A stretch of 64,000 nt of DNA from Crambe crambe (taxonomy: Eukaryota; Porifera; Demospongiae; Poecilosclerida; Crambeidae). Below, piece after piece: positions 35,341-48,806 of the stretch. The notes beneath the pieces are model-generated. The model did no database searches, had not been told where the DNA came from, and saw only the letters and a list, made by a program, of their open reading frames with translations. Location of the stretch: the NCBI GenBank assembly GCA_963924555.1, contig OZ004584.1:186001-250000 (forward strand), in the 5' to 3' direction. The position numbers and the translations under genes were made by a program. Each line of letters opens with the position of its first letter. Position 1 is the first letter of the stretch.

Positions 35341-37893
35341 TTAGTGTGTTCCTTCTTGTCCTCCACTTGTACCCTCAGGTTCCCCTTGCTGATTGCTTTG
35401 CTCCTCCAGTGGTTTGCTAGGGCCAAACTTCTCCATGGTCTCAGGTGAAAGATGGTCTTTCAGAAATTCAACGCTTTTCCTCCACAGCTCCTCCTGAAAT
35501 TCTTCATTCCTATGTACAGTAAAGATTTGAGTCATGACAGCTTAAAAATAATGCGCTCTGCACCATATACATAGTCTTGCAAGCCAGACCCCTTACCCAC
35601 ACACAGCTCGCAAGCCAGACCCTTCCTCCCTGGAAGGTCTGCATCTGGCTTGGCAACTACCCTTTACCTATTCTTTACCCTAAAGCTGGTAAAGGGTCTC
35701 CATGAAGCTATAACACACTTGACTTACATAGAGCTAGTACTTGGTTGTTTCGGTTGACAGCTGCTGTAGTAGAAGTGCTGCTGGGAATTGAGGTCAGGGT
35801 TCACAGCACAGTTGAGGGTGGTGACTGCTCCCTCGTCCACCTTAATCCCAACAGCTGTACACACACAATAAAACTATGCGGCATGGCAAGAAATTTTCAT
35901 GTGGTTAAGACTTAAACTTCTTGCTGTATGATGATATGGGAGTTTAAAGTTCTTTCCACTCTGCTGATTTGTACCCAGGCCTACTTGGTGGATGAAAAAT
36001 GGGCCTGAGGCACTAGGCCTGGTATCTGCCAGCTCACCTTTGATCAAAATGCTGCGAAATATCTTTAATGCTGTCATGTCTTGAATTGTACGGGGAACTT
36101 CAGTCTCAACCTAAGAGGGAAACCAGTCATAACGTTACACTGTTATAATGAAATCTCAGAATAAATTGGGACTCAGCCTTTTGAGAAGTTGTCCTCTTTT
36201 GGAGGTTATAGAGTGTAACTATACAGCTATAAAGGTAGATTGTCCTTTATCGAGAGGTTTGTCTTCTTTCAGAGTTGGCTGTTCCATCGTATATTACTCT
36301 TCTAAATCAATCTAATCTCTTCTCCCTTAGAAAATGCACTTCTAGACAGCTGTCACATGTTAGCCTGTGTTCTAGCTACTTTCCGGGACGGGGTCACTAA
36401 AATCGTGTGAAAATATCTCATTTCCAATCCCGCCTTTGTGTTTTCTATGTCTAAATACACACATACCACTCCAGGATGCAGGGAAGAAACTGTTATGGAA
36501 GCACTTTGAAGTCGTCTTTGTAGAGCAAACCCCATCATGACCTAGATTATAATACACTGTAGTCCCAACATGCAATTGATTAATGAAGTTTATAAATCTT
36601 GTGGAGTGGGTTATACAAACTTATTCCCCAAAGAGATGAAATTAATATTCCTACACTTGATACTCACATTGTATAGCTTCGAATTGTTATATGCTTTTAT
36701 ACGTTTATATCTTTCTGCATTACTGCTCAGGTTGTTAGGGTCGAATGGCTGTGCTAAGTAATGGAGGTCAGAAGACACAATCACAATACGACCATCCCCA
36801 GAGCTGGCTGCAGTCTCCAGGAGAACTGGGAGAAGTTCAAGGGTCAGCAACAGATGCCCGAGGTGATTGACCTGAGAGGGAACAGGAATCCTTTATAAAT
36901 TGAACCGAAATTAACAATAGCTAATTGCCTGAAAGTGCAGTTCCAATCCATCATCACTTGTGCCTATGCATAAAATAATTTGTAGCAAAATACTGAAGCT
37001 GTTGGGTAACTAACTCACTGAAGGGTGCTCCAAAGATTCCAGCATTATTGACAAGGATGTGAAGAGGGAGGCTCTTCTCCTTGAAGAGACGCACAAAGTC
37101 AGTGGTGGACTGAAGGGAAGCTAAGTCCAGTGGAAGATATTCCAACTTCTCCTTCATTGAGCCTTGATTACCCTCAGTGGTCTTGTCTCCCCCAACAGAT
37201 ACCCCCTTCTTGCTGTCACTGGCACCACCTTCATCTCCATCAGTGGTCTCACTCTCCACACTGGTAATCTCCTTGCCACCCAACTCCTTGCCATCGTCTT
37301 CTTCGTCATCTTTCTTTCTCCTTTCCCTTCCTCCTCCAATACCTCCAGCCTGCTGACCTAACTCACTCTTCATCCGCTCAATGGCCTAGTTGATACAGAC
37401 ACTACATCATGTCTACAGTTAGCATTGCCACAGTGTGGTAGTGTTCACAGATAAGAACCTGTTCACAGCGGGGAAAATGGCAAATCTGTATAGTATCTAT
37501 ATACTTCACCTGTTCCTTGGGAAACCCACAGCAGTGGGTATATAGGCCTTGTTATAAGCTAGCTTATACTTCTATAACCATCAAGCTGCACTGGTTTCAG
37601 TGGAATTGCTAACAAAATTAACTAGCTAGAGATAGCTACAATTATCAGTCATCTTAGCCATGTGGAGCACAGTACTGCAGTGCTAGCCAATAATGGATCT
37701 AGACCTGCTAGTGAGTTCCACATCACTCACTCACTGCTTGAGCTCTTTCCTTGGACCTGCATGCAATGAAGGTGTGGGCTCCCAACTTGACCAGACCTTT
37801 GGCTGTCTCGTACCCGATGCCAGTGTTCCCTCCAGTCACTATGGCCACCTTCCCGGAGAGATCCACATTAGGATAAGATGGCTTGTTACCCAT
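35341..37893 (-). CDS. Short-chain dehydrogenase (retinol dehydrogenase/WWOX-like SDR) with an acidic insertion
   Basis: Exons 37735-37893, 37019-37385, 36929-36963, 36668-36871, 36467-36541, 36038-36110, 35728-35854 and 35341-35509 give about 402 aa. The Rossmann motif TGGNTGIG is at 20-27, NNAG precedes the FQVNHLGH block, the catalytic Ser lies in IVIVSS and the catalytic pair is in [17 protein letters not shown] matches the C-terminal pattern of RDH11-14-type enzymes. These are NAD(P)-dependent oxidoreductases acting on retinoids or other lipids, and the substrate cannot be told here. An insert of about 65 residues rich in Asp, Glu, Lys and Gly (about residues 62-128) interrupts the fold after the second strand. 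The 35-nt exon 3 ends in a GC donor (GCAATT). No N-terminal anchor is seen. Confidence 0.9.
35570..35655. repeat. AGCCAGACCC repeat in an SDR intron
   Basis: Contains GTCTTGCAAGCCAGACCCC, GCTCGCAAGCCAGACCC and an inverted GGTCTGCATCTGGCTTGGC. It resembles a decayed relative of the hairpin at 46265-46345. Confidence 0.45.
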
Positions 37894-37928
37894 TTTCCAG
37901 ACCGCTAGCTAGCTAGCTTCCATTACAT

Positions 37929-37940
37929 GGCGCATGCGCA
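37929..37940 (+). promoter_or_regulatory. NRF1-like motif in the SDR promoter
   Basis: GGCGCATGCGCA lies 36 bp upstream of the SDR start codon, in the 103-bp gap before the next gene. Confidence 0.5.
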
Positions 37941-37996
37941 AAGAAAGCGATAACACAAATACAATGCGGTTGCAATAACATAAAGCCTTTTAAAGT

Positions 37997-39422
37997 TTAA
38001 GTCTTTTTCTTGTAATGCTTGCGGCAGCTTCCATCATAATCTGGTTGTCCAACACACTTTCCTCTGACTAAAAAATTCTGTATCATAAATATAAAAAAAC
38101 ATGCCAATCTCTCTAGCTATAATTATGTCAAAGCTGAAATACAATGACTCTGTCACACTCTAAATCTTACATATTGGAGATATGGAGATTCTCCTGTGAA
38201 TTCCACAGTCGTTTCTTCCTGTGTAGTATCCCTGAGAAATGTGATCACTGTCATCCTACAGATGTGATTATAAAAGTGTAGGTTAATTTGCTGGTGGATA
38301 TAGTCTTATCTTATTGATCCCCAGAATCCGCATCAATTCTAGATATCATGCAGCAGAAATTATACTAGCTACTTTAATAGTAAGCTAGCTACCTGTCAAG
38401 AGTCGAACTAGCTATTTCAGAACAAGTATAGATAGCTTTTGGTCATACAGTCAGTGGAACCTCCGATATTAAAAGGACCTTCCAAGAACTACACCCTTTC
38501 TCATAGCACTAGTATAATATTTTTAACCTCCGAGAAAACAATCTCACTACAAAGGACATCCTTTACTCAGAGGTTCAACTGTAACTAGTGAGTGTACCTC
38601 CAATCGACACCCCAGGGGTACTGAATTTCATAGACAGGACCTTCAGAGTTGTAACCAAAGATGTAAATGGGGTCCGTTGCATGTCCAAGGTTGTAGTATG
38701 TATCAGCAGACTGGCACATTGCACAGTCACGGTCATTGCGTGGATTGTCGAAGTGACACAGTGGGTAGCCTGTGCAGGGACTCCATATGTAAGTGTAGTT
38801 ACGATTGTCACTCACCTTCACTCTGCATATTGGATCAAGTCAATAGGGTAGCTAGGTAAGGTGGGTGCATTATGAAATAGTAGGACATTATGGCACACTG
38901 CCATTATTCTACACTGTCTCTCATAGCCGACCCTTTAATATGCGAGAAAATAACGGCTCCAGGTAGGAAAGTGGATTCCAAGACAAGTATGCACTTAGTA
39001 TCTACTCTATAACTTAACATCATTAATAGATACAGCTATGAAATTATGCCTCGTAGACAGACTACTCTGTTTGGTGGGACGTTGAGGGAGGGGAGTCTAG
39101 ATATAGCCTGACATTATTAGCTATTAAAGCATGCCATTCTCAATTTGGACTTCAATGTTTTGTTGACTCTAAAATGACAATAGCTAGCTAACTTCTTATT
39201 GTGCCCCAATTTCCCACATGAGATTTTCTATCAGCGTAGTTTAATATGCATGTGATTTAGCTAGCTATCTCACGGATAGTCAAAGAGATTGGTGATGTCT
39301 AAGGTGGTGCCATTGCATGTAGCTCTGCAGGGATTCGTTTGATCAGGCGTGCATTGGGCAGCAAATCCCGTCCCCAAGCTGCCACACACCACTAGAAGAC
39401 AAAGAATAATCGCTACTCTCAT
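37997..39422 (-). CDS. Small secreted protein with an MRH-like (mannose-6-phosphate receptor homology) domain
   Basis: Exons 39274-39422, 38598-38822, 38171-38255 and 37997-38077 give about 179 aa with consistent phases. Residues 1-21 are a clear signal peptide (MRVAIILCLLVVCGSLG then TGFAAQC). The mature part has paired cysteines and the blocks YTYIWSPCTGYPLC, CAMCQ, YYNLG and FLRDT, which resemble MRH lectin domains of M6P receptors and ER lectins. There is no later membrane segment and the C-terminus is basic (RKHYKKKT). It may be a luminal or secreted glycan-binding protein. The domain assignment rests on pattern resemblance only. Exon 4 uses the upstream of two possible acceptors because that keeps the Cys-containing frame. 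Confidence 0.65.
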
Positions 39423-39473
39423 TTCAACTATCTTGAGTACTGCCACTCCCACCTAGCCAGCCGGCGCATGCCC

Positions 39474-39510
39474 TCTGCATTGCCACGCCCACCCACCCTG
39501 TTGCGCATGC
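39474..39510 (+). promoter_or_regulatory. Paired GCGCATGC motifs upstream of the MRH-like gene
   Basis: GCGCATGC occurs at 39474-39481 and TGCGCATGC at 39502-39510, 50-90 bp upstream of the start codon. They are NRF1-like half sites. Confidence 0.4.
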
Positions 39511-39607
39511 CCGGTGCATATAAGCTATACAGACAATGACTACTATATGAGTCTATATCATGAAGATTTATGATGAATTAAAAATATATACATAATATAT
39601 AACACGT

Positions 39608-42600
39608 TCATTTGGTAAGGTGTTGTGTTCCCAGGGGCCTGGGGGAATGCCTCTGGACACACCACCCTTCCTCTCCTCCTCCAGCTCCCATGAGGAACAA
39701 TGACTGTGCAAACTCGGGTATGGATCCCTTGACATTCTTGGGAGAGAAACCTTCGAAACCATCACTCTCACTTGTGACTGCAACCCTTTCTTGCAAGTTG
39801 TTAATTAATGAATGAAACGTACCAGTCGTGTGGTCACCGCCGACTATCGACTGGAAGATCCTCTCCAGGACAATGGGTTGTATAGGTCCAAGTGCATCAA
39901 TTTCAGGGGTCATGTGATCAGGAGGAAGTGGTAGAGTGGGTGTGTCTTGTTCTTGGTGGAGGGAGATGCCTGTAAGTGGAAGCGAGATTGTTAGGGGACC
40001 AGGAGGTGGGAAGGATTGGACTGTTCCACTCTCGACTGTGAGGGAGGGTGACGGTTCTCCCTTCTTGAGCAGACGAGGACTCTTTCTAGTAAGAGGGGAT
40101 GTCCCTGGGGATAAGGTCAGTGACGAGTTAAAAGGAGAATCTCTAGTTACTTCATCAAGAAGTTCCTGTAGACAAGTAAGGAGAGGGGGAGAGGAAGGAG
40201 AGGGGAAGGGGGAGGGAGGAGAGGGGAGGGGGAGAGGAAGGAGAGGGGAGGGGGAGAGGGGAGGGGGAGAGGGAGGAGAGGGGAGGGGGAGGGAAAGGAA
40301 GGGAGGGAAAGGGGAGGGAATGTTAGAGCCAATTCCAAATTAATGCACTCTTTAGTTGTCTATAATATAGCAACCGATTGAAATGAGAAAGTAATAGAGA
40401 GCCGTGGCCCATGAGCTGGTCAGTGCAGTGACCAGGTTTTACTAAGAAGGAAGGGAATAAGCAACACTCACCTGTACATTGGTGATCTTCTTTGCTAACA
40501 TTCTTCTTTTGACGGGACTGACAAAAGTGGAGGTGCAACTGGACCCTGCATTGATCCCATTCTTGTCAGCCAACATTGCTCGGTGTAGAACCTCCTGGAT
40601 ATTGAAGAGAGGAGACCCAGAGGGTACTCGAATTGCTGGCAACTTTTCAGGAGTTTCAGGTACATAGTCTTCTCTGTCCATGTGTGAAGCATGTTTCAGA
40701 GGTGATTCTGAGTTCAGCTTCCTTCTTTTTCTCTTAGCATGCAATGATGGTGACAAATGTTCATTCAAATCTGTCTCCTTTGTCAAACTTTCTTGATTTT
40801 GGCGTCTGTTTATGTCCTTATCCTTATCCACTTTAACTTTGGATATATTTCTTGAAGGAGGAGAAAGTGGTGTCGTGACAGCGGGTACCCACACTCTTGG
40901 TGACCCTGATACTTTAACAGGGGTGAGACAGAGGGAACCCAGTTTAGGTGATGTGGCAAAACCACTGGTGATGATACGTTTATCTGGAGTTGAAATCTTG
41001 CATTGATGACTCATTGTTGGAATTGTCGGACAAGGGGAAGGGGTGTGGTCTCTATGTGCCGAAGGTGAACTTGGCGGAGTGATCAGCAGTACAGAACAAT
41101 CGTCTTGTTTTGGCAAGCATGTCTCTTTCCTGGACTGGATGAAGCTCTCATAGGTTAGATCCTTCTCTGCCACGAAAGCATCCAGTGTGGCAAAGTTAGC
41201 ATCATTGGTGGCATAGGCACGATGCTTCTTACTCTGAAGATGCTAGAAATAAAGGAACACATGAAGTAGAGACCTTTCTATCCATATTTCCTACTTCTCC
41301 CATTTTCCTAACCCTGTTACCATGGCAACTTGTGACCTTTAACCTTAATTCCTACTCTTATTGCTGTGAAAGGTATGAGCAAAGCTCACCATCTTCAAGT
41401 CTTCATATCTGAGAGAGCAGCACTCACAATAGCCTGACTTCTTCCTAGTAGTGGCAGGACCAGAGGGGGCAGGGGCAGGAAGGGAGGCCACCAAATCCTG
41501 CGTGAGTCGGGCACCCGTGGCCCGAGATAATTGGGTAACCTTGCCGCCCATCTTGGGACTATCAAACGGACAAGCACCAGGGGGGCATTTGGGATTGACG
41601 TGCGGCCAGGAGTCAGTTTCGTAGACAAGCGGACGGTAGAGGCCGGAATCATCCACTATCTTCATGAATGGCGGCTTCAACTCTCGAACAGCATCACCTG
41701 AAGCTTGAGAGCAAGAATGCAGAGAAGCATATACAATAAACAAACAAACAAGTGTTGATACAGAGCTACTACATGTTGTGTAAAACTACCTACTTCTGTG
41801 CTTGCTTTTCTTGAGACGTTCTCTCTCGGGTGTGATGGCTTTCATCTTCCTCAACTCAGCCTTGAGTTCCTCTATAGTGAAGAGTTTGATGCCCCACTCC
41901 TTGGCCATCTTGGTCACATCAACCACTTTCTTACCTCTCTGCTTCTCATACTAAAGAAAGAGGGGGTGGATAGATACAGTGTATCAGGCTATTTTGATGT
42001 ACAATTTGTATTATCATAGATTATGGTCTATGGAGATTGTACAATAAAATGGCCACCTATAAAGATGCATACAAACGCTCTATTTAAGCTAATCCCTGCT
42101 CACCGAAGCAGCCAGCATCTTGGCGGCTCTGGTTCCATGGGCAACAGGTACGGCAGTCTTGGATTTACCACCATCCACACTGTTGGGAGAGATCGAAGCA
42201 ACACTGGGAATGCCACACCCACTCCCAGGTGTATCAGGGCTAGGAGTGGAAGCCCCGCCCTTCTTTATGTTCTTATGGCGATTTGTAACAAGGTACCTAA
42301 CTCCACGATGTAAAAACTTCTCCACAATTCCACCTCTAGCAATGATTTCCTGCTCGATAGATTTATGACCTGGGATGTCAAAGAAGAAGGTTTTTCCCCG
42401 AAAAGGTTTTGCATCTCGTGAGAAGTCCAACTTTCGCTTGCCTCTGGTGGTGGCAGGCGGAGGTTGAGATTGGGCTATAGAATGTAAGAACATTCATACG
42501 GCAAGGTATACTCTTCCTACACCCTTAGCTAACCAACTAACTTACATGTCATCTATGACTAATCACTGCAGGGTCCTCCCCAGGCATCTTAAGGCATAGC

Positions 42601-42839
42601 AGGCCACTATGCCTTCAGTTCGCCTTATATCTTGCCACTATGCCTACAGTTCTTCCCCCAATGCCTTATTATTCATTACTAGTAGCTGGCTTCTACACCA
42701 AGAGCCATCTCATAATCATTCCTTCATGATGATCATTATGCCTTCAATAAAATTAATCCTAGGGAGAACCGTACCCTGTAACCCTGTAACCCCAAGATGA
42801 AGCTTACTTACAGGCATTTTGAGCTGTACTTTTGGACAT
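39608..42839 (-). CDS. DBF4: DBF4, regulatory subunit of the CDC7 replication-initiation kinase
   Basis: Exons 42812-42839, 42104-42474, 41794-41950, 41390-41697, 40472-41242 and 39608-40165 give about 730 aa. Motif N, a BRCT-like fold, is seen in KPFRGKTFFFDIPG and VRYLVTNRHKN. Motif M is KPPFMKIVDDSGLYRPLV. Motif C, the DBF4 zinc finger, is YCECC...H...H, split by the exon 4/5 intron. DBF4 binds and activates CDC7 to phosphorylate MCM proteins at origins in S phase. The start at 42839 is preferred, but an in-frame ATG at 42986 would add 49 basic residues. The long middle and C-terminal parts are Ser/Pro/Thr-rich and probably disordered. The last intron has a purine tract at its acceptor. 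Confidence 0.93.
40170..40320 (+). repeat. GGGGGAGAGG purine tract at a DBF4 acceptor
   Basis: About 150 bp of purine repeats. On the gene strand it is a pyrimidine tract running into the last-exon acceptor at 40165. Confidence 0.9.
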
Positions 42840-43054
42840 TCTTTGAAGACATGAAGCCCCCACAGTTACTTTTTGGCAGGATCTAATCTCTGGATCTTCA
42901 TTCGTCTCTCGGCGACATTCAAATAATCTTGTAACGCTCCTTTCCCACTCAATTTTGGCGCGCGATTTTTCAATTTTTCTGAGCATGCGCAGAGAATCAA
43001 CACGGGATCACGTTTTTCTCACAGGGCCTACGGGCAGCGTTTTCGGAGTGCAAA
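42840..43054. promoter_or_regulatory. Bidirectional promoter between DBF4 and ATP5F1B
   Basis: The two start codons are 215 bp apart and diverge. The interval is GC-richer than its surroundings and contains GCATGCGCAG (42983-42992), an NRF1-like site fitting a nuclear-encoded mitochondrial gene. If the upstream DBF4 ATG (42986) is used, only 68 bp remain. Confidence 0.6.
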
Positions 43055-46030
<2,976 letters not shown>

Positions 46031-46080
46031 CAAGAGCACACTTCATCCACCTCACCCTTGTTTTAGAGTATCTAGCAGTG

Positions 46081-46086
46081 AATAAA
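46081..46086 (+). terminator. Poly(A) signal of ATP5F1B
   Basis: AATAAA lies 51 bp after the stop codon. A second AATAAA is at 46188-46193. Confidence 0.6.
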
Positions 46087-46264
46087 ACTCCTTCAAAGCA
46101 CTCAACAAGACTTGATAGTTGTTTTGTATGATAAGGTTCATAGGAAAATCTATTGAAGTTGTATTTATGTATGATTTGATATTGTCTAATAAAGCGAAAA
46201 GGTGTAAAATTGAAATTTATTTTTTCATTTGAGTAAGCCTGCATGTGGAAACGTACCTTTGAAC

Positions 46265-46345
46265 TAGTCTCGCGTAGCCAGACCCAATTCTTTCCTTTTT
46301 CTTGGGGGCGGGGGAAGGAAAGAATTGGGTCTGGCTACGCGAGAC
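46265..46345. mobile_element. 81-bp perfect hairpin element with 11-bp target duplication
   Basis: Arms 46266-46297 and 46315-46346 are perfect 32-bp inverses starting AGTCTCGCGTAGCCAGACCC, around a 17-bp loop. TACCTTTGAAC flanks it on both sides (46254-46264 and 46346-46356). The paralogous position in the second spartin unit (about 48750-48760) reads GTACCTTTGAATAAGG without an insert. Confidence 0.8.
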
Positions 46346-46777
46346 TACCTTTGAACGTAGTATCTATGCGGGATCATGGTCCATGCTTTGACCAACCTTC
46401 ACATGAGAAGAGATCTGGGTGAGTGAAGCAGAAGGGTTCATCATCAGCATGTAGCAAAGTGTTTCACCAAGAGAGTCTATGAAGATCAAGAAATGTATTA
46501 TCTGCAACTAACTAAGGGTTTGGGGTACAGTCCATCTGTTGGCCTCTGGTCTGGTGACCTCAACAGACCCAGAGACCAGATCTCAGGATTCTATTCTAAC
46601 TTCCTTCCTCTTCCTTGTAGCATGAGGCATCAGACCATAGATACTCTTATCTATGGCCAGACTAAGATATCAAGCAGTGTAATGGACTCCAGTATGAACT
46701 ATAGAACCACAAGTCATTGCTAAGTCCACCTTCCCTTGCTTCCTCCACTACCAGTTGTATGCAGTACTCCACCAGGA

Positions 46778-48369
46778 ATGGAAGTAAAAGCAGAAGTTGT
46801 ATTTAACATAGACAAAGGTGAGGACGGGAAAAAAATGGTGATCCCATTATCTGATACATCCTTTCCCCTTCCAGGTATTGGACTTTTTGAAGTTGATGGA
46901 CATGGCCATGTGAGGAAGCACGAACATGCAGATACCTTCAGCATCTTCAAGTACAAGGAGCAAATAGAGGGCCAACCTCCTGCGTTCCTCCAGTGTGGAG
47001 GGTTCATTTATCCCTTGATTCCAGGGGGGTCCCCCATCCTAAAGTCCGGAGAAAGGATGTACATGTTTCCTAACCTCGAAAATGAAGGTGAGAGGTTTTA
47101 TGAGAGATTGGAAGGAAAGTTTGTGAATTGAAGGATGAAGGGAATTTAGATTCATCATTCTTTTGCCGCTAGATGGTACATCTGTGGGTGTGTGTTTGGA
47201 TGAAGCCTCTGAGGCAGAACTAGCCCAGTTGGACCAGACGTTGCAGGAACTGGCCCAACTCAAGACATCTGAGGAAATGATAAAAGATCAAGAAGGAGTG
47301 AGTGCAGAGAAGGAAGAACCCGCATGGGGGTCAACAGTGGCTGAGGTACGTCAAGTCCAACTGAGAAAAAGACTGCAACTCTTCAATCTCCTTTCCCCCC
47401 TCTCCTCTCCCCTTCTCAATCTCCCTTCCCTTCCCCTCCCCTCCCTCCCTCCCCCTCTCCCCCCCTCGCCCTCCCCCTCTCCCTTCCCTTCCCCTCTCCC
47501 CCCTCCCTCCCCCTCTCCCTTCCCTTCCCCCCTCTCTCCCCCCTCCCCCTCTCTCTCTCCTTCCTGTATTCATCTCATCAGAGTATAGAGAAAGGAGTGA
47601 ATTGGCTATCTGCTAAGATTGCCCAGGCCACAGAAGCTGCTGACAACTTCATAGTGAATGTAATTTAAGGGGAATGGAGTTGTTGTTTTTTTCCATTTTA
47701 TCACACTGATGTTTATAGGGTGCAGCAAAGCTACGAGATCACATCGAACCCAATGAGAAGCCAGCTGAGATCTCGCCTGCAGTGCTGAAGGGAGTGGTTT
47801 ATACAAACAAAGCCACTGAGGGTGTGGTGGGAGTCAGTGACTCTTTGATGACATCACTGGCTAAGCTGACAGTGAAGGCTGGCAAAAGTGTCGTGGGTAC
47901 GTCAGAGGATTCGGAGGTGAATTAAACCCTCTCCTTAGGGAGATGTCAGAGGCTGATAATTATTGGTGTTCGTTATAGGCTAAGCATGCCAACAGACCCC
48001 AAGTGAACTCACATGCTAAAGAAGCTTGGAAAGTGACAAAATCTGGCCTTCTTGGTGCGTATGTTGTTGTTTTTCCTTCCTACCCCATTAAGATCCACTG
48101 TCTTTTAACAGGGATAGCAGAGGTTTTAAGTTTAATCCCCTATCGGAGTCCACACTGAGGGATTCTACTGTAATTAACTGTCTTTATTAACAGGGGCAGC
48201 AGAGGTGTTTACTGATTTGGCGAAAGGTGCAGTGGCTGTGGTGCAGTCCACTGGGAAAGAAGCTTCTCGCACGGTCGGGCACAAGTATGGGAGTGACGCT
48301 GAAATGGTGGCTGACAAGTCTCTATCAGCAGCTGGAAACACTGCTACGTTTCTATATGTAAGTCCAGAC

Positions 48370-48415
<46 letters not shown>

Positions 48416-48645
48416 TTTAGTGTTGTATACATGGCAATCCATTCAAGACTTATCAAAAAAAAATATTTTGCAAAATGCTCAAAATTCAGACCAGATTGCC
48501 ATAGTCACACAGCTTATCTTGTCAGTGTACTCTGCATTTATCAAGTTGAAAACCACAAATGAAATATTATTTTTGATGGATGCAGAATTATGGCAGCTGG
48601 ACCTCATTGGGGATCACTCTCATAGAGAAGCTAGGAGAAGAATAA
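46778..48645 (+). CDS. Spartin paralog, first tandem copy, lacking the MIT domain
   Basis: Exons 46778-46817, 46875-47087, 47173-47345, 47582-47659, 47719-47916, 47979-48054, 48194-48357 and 48586-48645 form an open frame of about 333 aa from the first usable ATG. All junction phases match the second copy. It keeps the central plant-related/spartin block (IGLFEVDGHGHV, FLQCGGFIYPL) and the C-terminal senescence domain (VNSHAKEAWKVTKSG, VGHKYGSDAEMV). The region upstream (46360-46770) aligns loosely with MIT-coding exons of copy 2 but has no open frame, so the 5' part has decayed. It may be an N-truncated protein or a decaying copy. A 43-nt poly(A) run sits in its last intron. Confidence 0.7.
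47395..47572 (+). repeat. CCCCTCTCCC pyrimidine tract at an acceptor of spartin copy 1
   Basis: About 175 bp of C/T repeats directly before the acceptor at 47582. A shorter CT tract (50437-50523) occupies the same intron in copy 2. Confidence 0.9.
48371..48413 (+). repeat. Poly(A) run of 43 nt
   Basis: Begins 13 bp after the exon 7 donor of spartin copy 1. It is absent from the same intron of copy 2, so it arose after the duplication. Confidence 0.9.
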
Positions 48646-48806
48646 ATTTTTAATTTTTATTGTGTCTACATAATTATTGTCTAATAAAGCGAAAACGTAA
48701 AATTGAAAATTTGTTTGCTGAGTAAGCAAAATTAATAAGATGTCACATGAGTACCTTTGAATAAGGACCACTTAAAGCTCAGCCTTCGCATTGAGAGGGA
48801 AGAGAG

